A program made the translations under genes and the position numbers. Below, piece by piece: positions 31,345 through 38,784 of a DNA stretch of 38,784 nucleotides. Below the pieces are notes generated by a model. The model was given only the letters and a program-made list of their open reading frames with translations, was not told the DNA's origin and did no database searches. The DNA comes from Selenomonadaceae bacterium (GTDB lineage Bacteria > Bacillota > Negativicutes > Selenomonadales > Selenomonadaceae): assembly GCA_017470715.1 (NCBI GenBank), contig JAFUYE010000045.1:1-38784 (forward strand), given 5' to 3'. Numbering within the stretch: position 1 is the first letter of the stretch; every line of letters starts with the position of its first letter.

Positions 31345-34300
31345 TTGGCTTTGATAAAAAGCGGTCGCGAACATTTTCTGGAATCGATAATGCCTAAAAT
31401 AACGCCGGAAGAAGCGATAAACGCCCAGAAAAAAATTCGGCAGAACGAAGGCATTACCGGCTTTAGTCCGATAGATAACTTATTCGGCGGAGCAGCAAGC
31501 AGTTTTTCACGCGGAATAGGCGACATGGCAACTTTCGTCGGCGCGAACAACGTCGGCGATTTTTTTCAGAGCGGCTCGGATTGGATTGAAGAACGACTCA
31601 AACCCGCAAAGCCCGCAGAATTTTCGTGGGACTATATAACTTCGCCCGAAGGTTTGGCACGCGGCACGGGTAATACAATCGGCTCGATGGCGTCGATTTT
31701 GTTACCAACGGCTTTTATTCCGGGCGGAGCTGTCGGCACAATCGGGCGCGGTTTTCAAGCGATACCGAAACTCGGAAAGTTATTTTCGTCCGCGTCGCCG
31801 GAAATGATTGGTCGCTGGTTCGCCTCAGGTATTCCCGAAGCGGCAATGGAAGCCGGCAACTGGTACCGAAACGCAGTAGCGAACGGCATGGATCCCAACG
31901 AGGCATGGGATAAACGCTGGGGAGTTTTCGGACGCAACGCCGCATTTTTGCCCGTATCGAACGCCGCGCAATGGGGCTTGTTCAGCAAAGTTCTCGGCGG
32001 CAGACCGATACGCGGCGGTTTGGGCGAACTCCTTTCGCAAGCAGACGAAGAAGGTATGCAAGAAGCTTTCACGCGTGAAGTTTCGGGCTTGCCAAACACG
32101 TGGAATCCAATTTCGATGGTTACCGACCCGCAATACAAATCGCAACGTGACGCGATGACGGAAGGTTTCATGGGCTTTTTGTTGCCGACTGCTATCGGTA
32201 TGGGTGTTGGCACATATCGCAATTGGTCAAAACGCAACGACGAAAAACCTGCGGAAACAACTTCGCAAAACGACACGTCACCGACAACGGGCAACGAAAC
32301 TCGCGAAGGAAATATTTTCGGTGTGGAAAATTACGACATGCCGACGCAGGGCGACCACATCACCGCGCAAGTTTCACAGCTCAAAAACGGTTGGAACGCG
32401 ATTATTCCGCAAATCGGTGGCGTGCTTAAAGAAAAATTCGGGCTCAACGGAACAATTTCGTCAGGCGGTCGAAGTGAGGAACATAACGCTGAAGTCGGCG
32501 GCGCGCCAAATTCTTATCACATTGTCCGCGACAAAGGCGGCGACGCGCTCGATATTGTTTTCGACAGAGACACGACGCAAGAGGAACAAGACCGTATCGC
32601 CGATTATTTCAAATCGACGGGCTTGTTTTCGGAAGTTTTGTATCATGACGTTGGAAGCGGCGCACATCTTCACCTCGGCGGCTTGAAGACCGGCAACTTG
32701 GGCAATGCGTCAACAGGTCAAGAAAATTCCTTCGACCCGAACTTTACCGACAGACAAAATCATATTTGGCAAATGGCGCAATATGCCTCACGACGTGCGA
32801 AAGAAAAATACAATTACGATATCCCGCCCGAATTGATTTACAAACAATGGGCACACGAATCAGGCGCGAATTTCGATGACAATAAAATTTTGGCGGATGT
32901 CCATAATTTTGGCGGTTTGACGCAGACAGAACCTAATGACTTACCACAACCCGAGGGCGGTAACTTTTACCGCAAATTCGCCAATGATGAAGAATATGCC
33001 TACGCTTATATCGACGACTTCATCAAGCATTATCCCGAAATTAACGGCGTCAAAAGCGAGCGTGAATTTGCCGAAGTCCTTAAGTCATACGGATATTACG
33101 GCGACACGGTTGAAAATTACACAGCGGGCATGGAAGGCGTACAAGTTCCGAAATCCGGTTTTAACGGCGGAAAAGTCAGAAGTACGGGAACTGTCGACGA
33201 AAACGCAACGCCCGACAATTCAAATGACCCGAATTCAATTTATCAACGACTTATCGCGGACATTTTGAACGAGGAGACCAAACCGCTTTTCGACGCGACG
33301 GGCGACGACGAAACTACGCGAAATATTTTGTCGGCATTTGCGCAGGACAAACGCGAAAGTTCTTCCGGCAATGATTTTCTTACGCTCGATTCAATGTTCG
33401 ACGCGGAAGGCAACTTCATCAACAGCAAGGCAAATCGCAATAAACTTTCCGAACTTTACAGCGACGAACTTTCGGAATTCGGGCAAACGAGTTTGGACGA
33501 AAAACTTGCTCAGCTTGCCGAAAAAGTTCCGTCGTTTGACAAGTTGACCGACGACGACCGAAAAACTTTGAGCGGCGTGATTAAAAACAGACTCAGCGAC
33601 GCCGGTACCAAAGTAGGCGGACATTTCCTTAAACGGCTGAACGAAGGTGACGCGGATACTTTCAACAAAGCGTTGGCAAGTCTCGGTTCAGCTACGGCGA
33701 CTGCACTGCCCGAAGAACTTTCGACCGAAATCGCCCGTTTGAAAGACGAAATCAAAACTCTTTCCGACAGCGCAATTCAAGCGTCGAACAAAGCCGAATT
33801 CGCCGAAGTCAACAAGCAAATCAAGGAACGCGACGCCAAAATTAAATCAATCACGACATTAGGCAAGGACATTGCCAAACTCGAAAAAGATTTACAGGCG
33901 GCAAGCGACAATCTCATCAAGGCGAACACGGCGGGCAAAACCGAATCAATCGCAAAGGCAAGCGATAAAGTTTCGTCGCTCCAAACGCAACTGGACAAGA
34001 AACAATCCGAGTTGCAAAAAATTATTTCGCCGCAAATTCAGGACGCGACACCGCAAACGGCACCGCCCGCGAATCAGCAAACGGCGGACTTCATGACGAA
34101 TTTGGATGCTCAAATTCAAAGCTTGAAAGCACAACTCACGCCCGAATTGCCCCGCGAACAAGTTCAGCTCGTGACGAAACAAATTCAAGACGCGACCACG
34201 CAACTCGACAAAATAAACAAACTCAACGCGCAAATCAACACGCTCACTACACAAGCCGCCGAAGCCTATCAAAATTTGCAAAATCCCGAAAAGCAGGACG

Positions 34301-37300
34301 CCGCGATAAAACAACTTACCGACGCCACGAAAAAAATTCAAGCCGCAGAAACGGAACTTGCCAAATTGGTGACGCCACAAGTTCAAGACGCGACGCCGCA
34401 ACCGTCAAAAAAATTCGCGCCCGTCAAAGCCAAAGCCGACGAAGCAATTTCGACGCTGAACAATCAAATTGACGCGCTCAGAATGCAGGACGAAACCGCG
34501 AACGAAAACGAAATCGAACGGTTGACGGACAGCCGCTATGCGATTCAAGCGACACTTGACGAACTGGCGGAACTCGACGCGCAATTTAAGCCTTTGATTC
34601 AGGCACGCAACAACGCCGACAAAAACAACGACGCAAAAGCTTACAACGCGGCAAAACGCAAAATCGAAGCATTAAGCAAAAAGTACAAAGGCAAATCCAA
34701 GGAACTCGACAAACTTTTAAATCCGCCACAGGAAACGCCGCAAGTTCAAGAAAATTTTGCTCCGGTCAACGACGAAATTGCAAACGAATTGGCGTCGATA
34801 ACTCAGCAGAAATCCGAATTGGACGCGCAAGGCAGACGCGAAAACGCGGGACAAATTACCGAACTAAACAAACGTCGCGATAAAATTCAAGCCGGCAACA
34901 ACGAATTGGCGAAACTTCAATCACAAGCCGAATCAGCGGAAACGGAACTTTCACAGACGACAGACGTTGCGAAACAAAATGCGCTCAAAGACCGACTTGC
35001 AAGCTTGTACAGCAAAATCGAGAGCAAAACCAAAGCTTTATCGAACTTCATCAACCCGCCGCAAAAACAGCAAAAATCGCAGGAAACTTTCACCGCTTCA
35101 GCGGACGTGCAAGCGAAAATCGACGAAGTGAACGCTAAAATTCGGGCGTTGCGAAATTCCGGCGAAAAGAAAAATTCTGCGGAAATCGCAAACTTAAGCC
35201 GACAACGCGACGCAATTCAGTCTGCAGACAACGAAATCGGGAAATTGACCGCGCAACGTGCCAAAGCCGAAAGTGACGGCAACGCGCAAGAAGTTAATCG
35301 TTTGACGGGCAAAATCGCCGACTTGAATAACAAACTCAACGCGGCAACTCAAAGACTCGACAAAGTTTTGAATCCTCCGCAAAAGCCTAAACCGAAAGAA
35401 AAGCCGCAAAATCCCGCAAAACCCGTGAATCGGCAGACCGCACAAGCCATTTCAAGATTGGAATCCGACATTGAGCAACTGGACGACCGGTTGATGTCCG
35501 ACCTTTCCGATGAGCAATATTCCGCTGTTAAAGCTCAGTACGACGCCAAACGCAAACAGCTTGACCAAATTAAAACGCTCAACGAAGAAATTGCCGCCGC
35601 TCAAAAGCAGAAAAACCAAATCCGCGAAGACGCCAAAAAAGCCCGTGAATCGGGCGACGAGGCTACATCTGCCGATTTACTTCAGAGATTCAAAAGTGTA
35701 AATGCGCGTCAATGGCAAGCGCAGGCAGAACTTGATCATTTGGTATCGGAACCCGTGAGCGACGAAGTTGCAGAAGCCATTGCCAAACTAAATGACGAAA
35801 TCACGAATCTCAAAAGCCAAATCGTGAAGTCAAAATCCCGTGACGAGAAATCCGCATTGTTGAAGAAACTGGACGCGAAAGAAAAACTCCGCAAGAATAT
35901 TCTTAACACGAATTCAGATGTTGTCGCGGCAAAAGAACGCCTTGAAAATTCGTCTAAGGAATTAAATCGCGTTCTAGGCAGTTCGATTTACCGTGATGAA
36001 GCAAAAAACGCCGCACAAAACGATTATATTGAGGCAATCGTCGCTTACGAACAAGCACAGGAACAACTCGACAAGTTGATAAATCCGCCCGCGCCCAAAG
36101 AATCAAAAACCAAATCGGCGAAAAAATCTTCAGTTAAAAATGAATCAACGACGAATGTCACGCCCAAAGAAAAAAAATCCGTTGAATCTGCATCGACAAG
36201 CGAATCACAAGAATCACAACCGAAAATTGAACCCGCCGTCGAATCGAAAGCTCAACCGTCGCAAGTTGAAACGCAAACCGAAAAGAAATCACCCGCCAAA
36301 GCAAAGCCGCAAGAATCGCCGACCAAAGCCGAACAACAGGAATCGACACCGGCTGAAACTCAAAAGCAATCTGAACAAAATGACGAAGACGAATTCACAA
36401 CCGACGACGGAAGTATTTTCGGCAGTATCGAAGCGGCAGAACGTGACTTACTCGAATCGCTCAAAGAATTGGGCATTGAACCGTTGGATACGAAATCGAA
36501 AAGCACCACAAATGCACCTGCCGAAAAAGATACCCGCCGCCCGAAACTTGTAAACTTTGTTGACGACAGCGACGAGGCGTTAGAAAAAGCAATCGCCGAA
36601 TGGAACGAAGAAGTCAACAAAATTTCTTCCATGCCGATGTTCAATCCAAAAATTTGGGTAAAAGCATTGGAACTTGGCGGAATATATGTTCAACGCGGGA
36701 TAAACAGTTTCGCTGACTGGGCAAAGAAAATGACCGAGAGTATCGGCAAAAAATCGGAGCCGTGGCAAGCCGCTGTTTGGGAAACATTGAAAACTTTGCC
36801 GAGTACAGGCAAATTTAACGACAAACAAATTCAATCGATAGCGAAAAAAATTGGAGCACTTTACGAAAGTGGCACGACGGAACTTGAGGACATTGAAAAA
36901 GATTTTGCCGAAAAACTCGGCGCAGAAACAACGCAAGCCATAACTCCGATGATTCGGGCAAGTTACGCGGGCATAAAGAAATTCTTCGTCGACCGTCAGC
37001 AAGAAACCGAATCAACAGCCCCCAAAACTAAAAAAGCCGCCAACAACGGTGAACAATCACAAAACGAACACAGCGACAAGGACGAATCGGAAACTCCCGA
37101 AAACGTCGAACAGCCGTCAAGCGAAAAAGCTACCGTCAAAAATCAAACTGCCGACGATGAAAAAAATTCCCTCAAAGAAGATATAGCAGATGGAATGTCT
37201 CCCATGAAAATTTTCTTTGACAATGAAGGTTTAGAGTCGTTGGTTAAACGAGTCAGTTCTTTAACAAAACAACTTGACGATTTGGAAGAGTTGGGAGTGT

Positions 37301-38784
37301 TGACACAAGCTCAAATAACAAAAATTGCAAATGATTTGGTAAACGGTCTCATTAAAGTTACAAAACAATTCGTCGCAAGAGAGATAAGCAGAACGGAAGC
37401 TCAAAACAAGGCACGTGCTGTTGTAGACGGAATGAACAAACAAATTTTGCAAGCAACGTCAGTAGACTTTTTCGGTAGTGACGAAATTTTTAACATGGAT
37501 TCGACTGAGCGCGCCGTTGAAACAGGTGAAATAAACTGGCTCATAGATAACTTTAAAGTCGACAAAAATGGTTATGTCGTGCGTAACAACAAAAAACCTA
37601 CTAACGAAATTATTTTTCCGAAAGGAGCGTTGACTTACGGCGACAGTAATGCCGTTGACGGATTTAAAGGCGGCTACAGTGACAAGAATTTCGACGAAAA
37701 CAACAAGCGCAAAGTCACAGCCAACGGTCGGGAAATGACACGCCTTGAAGTTGTCGAAGGTATTGCGAAAGGCGAACTCGACGAATCGGCGATGAAACTC
37801 AACAAGCGGGAACGTGAGTATCTGACTTGGTTGCGCGAAAAGTTGATTGAACCGCTCAAAGCAATTCAGCAATCCGGAATTCAAAACGAGCGGGCTGGCA
37901 AACCTTATCAAGGCATGGTTGACGATAAATCGGTTTATTTCGAGGAGAGCAAAGACGACGCGGTGACATTAAATCAACTTACGAAACTGGCGGAAGTATT
38001 CGGCGGCACGACAAAAAAGAATTCGTCAGGCAATACTTTGTTCAACTTCCCGACACCGAAAGACGCGTGGGCTTTTACACGTGTCGCAAACGATATTTTC
38101 ATGAACAACGTACATGTGGCGTATTTCAATCCCAATGACACGCAGAAAACCGAACGCGACGAACGAATTGCGATTGCGGCGGACAAAAATCAAACTGCGG
38201 ATATTCGCGCACAAGCGGCACTGGAACTGAACCCGATTGACAAAAACGATTTAATTGACGGCGTCAAAGTTACTGCCGTTCAAACGGCTCAAGATAAAAA
38301 AGGCGTGTGGCGCGTCAAACTTGTCGGCACTTTCCCGATAATCGACCGGCACATTAAAAATCTTGCAATCGCCAACACTAACAGACTGTTCAACGGTGTG
38401 TCCAAAAGTTTGGGCGGAACAGGTTATTATTCCGACGACACGTTTCACTTCAAGGACAAACGCGACGCGACGGCATTTAAAACGGCTCTCGATATTTTCT
38501 TCGGCTTTAAGAAAGCTCCGACAAGCAAGACGAAACATCGCCCGTTTGTCGATAATGCCGACGAAATAATTAATTTCGGTAACATAAATCGACTCGCCCG
38601 AAACAACACGGTGTTTGAATCCTTTAAATCGACAGTAAAAGCTCTGGGTGACGAAGTTACGGCAAAGCTCAAAGACGGCACGTTGACGCAATCCGAAGCG
38701 GAAGAAATTGCCGGCAAATTAATGGACGAATTCGACGAAGTCGGCAGACAGTTTGACGCTGGCGAGATAACTCAAGCCGAGGCT
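31345..38784 (+). CDS. Giant virion protein: peptidase M15, glucosaminidase-like, coiled-coil repeats, polyvalent-type region (3' end outside window)
   Basis: TTG 31345 follows AAAGGAGGG; I checked start-of-line codons over the whole span and found no stop, giving at least 2480 codons. Residues 1-290: glycine-rich, partly hydrophobic. About 355-445: M15-type D,D/L,D-peptidase with SGGRSEEHN, His392, Asp403 in GDALD and His443 in AHLHL, the zinc ligands. About 455-600: glucosaminidase or transglycosylase-like domain with AHESG (Glu505), HNFGGLTQ and GYYGDTVENYTAGM. About 780-1590: seven coiled-coil modules ending in NPPQ-like motifs. About 1590-1700: low-complexity Lys/Ser/Gln/Glu. About 1770-1900: GGIYVQRGINSFADWAKKMT, as in phage large polyvalent proteins. 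The rest is unassigned. It probably degrades peptidoglycan at entry and delivers other activities. Confidence 0.8.
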   Translation, partial: MALIKSGREHFLESIMPKITPEEAINAQKKIRQNEGITGFSPIDNLFGGAASSFSRGIGDMATFVGANNVGDFFQSGSDWIEERLKPAKPAEFSWDYITSPEGLARGTGNTIGSMASILLPTAFIPGGAVGTIGRGFQAIPKLGKLFSSASPEMIGRWFASGIPEAAMEAGNWYRNAVANGMDPNEAWDKRWGVFGRNAAFLPVSNAAQWGLFSKVLGGRPIRGGLGELLSQADEEGMQEAFTREVSGLPNTWNPISMVTDPQYKSQRDAMTEGFMGFLLPTAIGMGVGTYRNWSKRNDEKPAETTSQNDTSPTTGNETREGNIFGVENYDMPTQGDHITAQVSQLKNGWNAIIPQIGGVLKEKFGLNGTISSGGRSEEHNAEVGGAPNSYHIVRDKGGDALDIVFDRDTTQEEQDRIADYFKSTGLFSEVLYHDVGSGAHLHLGGLKTGNLGNASTGQENSFDPNFTDRQNHIWQMAQYASRRAKEKYNYDIPPELIYKQWAHESGANFDDNKILADVHNFGGLTQTEPNDLPQPEGGNFYRKFANDEEYAYAYIDDFIKHYPEINGVKSEREFAEVLKSYGYYGDTVENYTAGMEGVQVPKSGFNGGKVRSTGTVDENATPDNSNDPNSIYQRLIADILNEETKPLFDATGDDETTRNILSAFAQDKRESSSGNDFLTLDSMFDAEGNFINSKANRNKLSELYSDELSEFGQTSLDEKLAQLAEKVPSFDKLTDDDRKTLSGVIKNRLSDAGTKVGGHFLKRLNEGDADTFNKALASLGSATATALPEELSTEIARLKDEIKTLSDSAIQASNKAEFAEVNKQIKERDAKIKSITTLGKDIAKLEKDLQAASDNLIKANTAGKTESIAKASDKVSSLQTQLDKKQSELQKIISPQIQDATPQTAPPANQQTADFMTNLDAQIQSLKAQLTPELPREQVQLVTKQIQDATTQLDKINKLNAQINTLTTQAAEAYQNLQNPEKQDAAIKQLTDATKKIQAAETELAKLVTPQVQDATPQPSKKFAPVKAKADEAISTLNNQIDALRMQDETANENEIERLTDSRYAIQATLDELAELDAQFKPLIQARNNADKNNDAKAYNAAKRKIEALSKKYKGKSKELDKLLNPPQETPQVQENFAPVNDEIANELASITQQKSELDAQGRRENAGQITELNKRRDKIQAGNNELAKLQSQAESAETELSQTTDVAKQNALKDRLASLYSKIESKTKALSNFINPPQKQQKSQETFTASADVQAKIDEVNAKIRALRNSGEKKNSAEIANLSRQRDAIQSADNEIGKLTAQRAKAESDGNAQEVNRLTGKIADLNNKLNAATQRLDKVLNPPQKPKPKEKPQNPAKPVNRQTAQAISRLESDIEQLDDRLMSDLSDEQYSAVKAQYDAKRKQLDQIKTLNEEIAAAQKQKNQIREDAKKARESGDEATSADLLQRFKSVNARQWQAQAELDHLVSEPVSDEVAEAIAKLNDEITNLKSQIVKSKSRDEKSALLKKLDAKEKLRKNILNTNSDVVAAKERLENSSKELNRVLGSSIYRDEAKNAAQNDYIEAIVAYEQAQEQLDKLINPPAPKESKTKSAKKSSVKNESTTNVTPKEKKSVESASTSESQESQPKIEPAVESKAQPSQVETQTEKKSPAKAKPQESPTKAEQQESTPAETQKQSEQNDEDEFTTDDGSIFGSIEAAERDLLESLKELGIEPLDTKSKSTTNAPAEKDTRRPKLVNFVDDSDEALEKAIAEWNEEVNKISSMPMFNPKIWVKALELGGIYVQRGINSFADWAKKMTESIGKKSEPWQAAVWETLKTLPSTGKFNDKQIQSIAKKIGALYESGTTELEDIEKDFAEKLGAETTQAITPMIRASYAGIKKFFVDRQQETESTAPKTKKAANNGEQSQNEHSDKDESETPENVEQPSSEKATVKNQTADDEKNSLKEDIADGMSPMKIFFDNEGLESLVKRVSSLTKQLDDLEELGVLTQAQITKIANDLVNGLIKVTKQFVAREISRTEAQNKARAVVDGMNKQILQATSVDFFGSDEIFNMDSTERAVETGEINWLIDNFKVDKNGYVVRNNKKPTNEIIFPKGALTYGDSNAVDGFKGGYSDKNFDENNKRKVTANGREMTRLEVVEGIAKGELDESAMKLNKREREYLTWLREKLIEPLKAIQQSGIQNERAGKPYQGMVDDKSVYFEESKDDAVTLNQLTKLAEVFGGTTKKNSSGNTLFNFPTPKDAWAFTRVANDIFMNNVHVAYFNPNDTQKTERDERIAIAADKNQTADIRAQAALELNPIDKNDLIDGVKVTAVQTAQDKKGVWRVKLVGTFPIIDRHIKNLAIANTNRLFNGVSKSLGGTGYYSDDTFHFKDKRDATAFKTALDIFFGFKKAPTSKTKHRPFVDNADEIINFGNINRLARNNTVFESFKSTVKALGDEVTAKLKDGTLTQSEAEEIAGKLMDEFDEVGRQFDAGEITQAEA

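Noticed and set aside
1..38784. tRNA or rRNA genes
   Set aside because: I saw no cloverleaf or rRNA-like stretch on either strand.

Overview
The window reads as a low-to-mid GC Firmicutes-type chromosome with clear GGAGG/AAAGGAG ribosome binding sites. A Negativicutes (Selenomonas-like) host is my best guess, from the cobalamin genes, the larB type and the FDLQRF-type N-terminus of one phage protein. No 16S rRNA or other marker is present to prove it.

Chromosomal part (1 to about 10.7 kb). It opens with the 3' end of an IS110-family transposase, then a minus-strand membrane-type GTPase. Next comes a minus-strand pair, larB and an aldo-keto reductase, which overlap by ATGA. Diverging from it is a cobalamin pair, cbiC and cbiA. 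An aldose-1-epimerase-like gene, a YbjN-like gene, a ClC chloride transporter, a secreted protein, a frameshifted small secreted protein and a helix-turn-helix regulator follow. Heptanucleotide (TAATTCC) arrays sit in the intergenic spaces. Two neighbouring minus-strand genes have matching, unusual promoters.

Prophage part (about 10.7 kb to the end). It starts with a truncated, frameshifted tyrosine integrase. Then come early and regulatory genes (a Rha-like gene, two small transcription regulators, an ArdA-like antirestriction protein, a DUF669-type protein). On the minus strand lie a GIY-YIG/RHH protein and three tandem coiled-coil plus membrane-anchor proteins. The packaging and head section is badly damaged: small terminase is intact, large terminase and portal survive only as fragments, and I see no capsid gene. 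Each break carries an HNH endonuclease or its remnant. The short-tail (podovirus-like) part is better preserved: adaptor, a P22 gp10-like protein, several fibre genes, an inverted cassette, and a run of putative virion or ejection proteins.

The last gene starts at 31345 (TTG with AAAGGAGGG) and is still open at 38784, at least 2480 codons. It joins an M15-type peptidase and a glucosaminidase-like domain to about seven repeats of a ~110-residue coiled-coil module, a disordered linker and a segment resembling phage large polyvalent proteins. I infer a giant virion protein delivered with the DNA. This gene, the inverted fibre cassette, the HNH-marked deletions and the paired promoters are the parts most worth checking.
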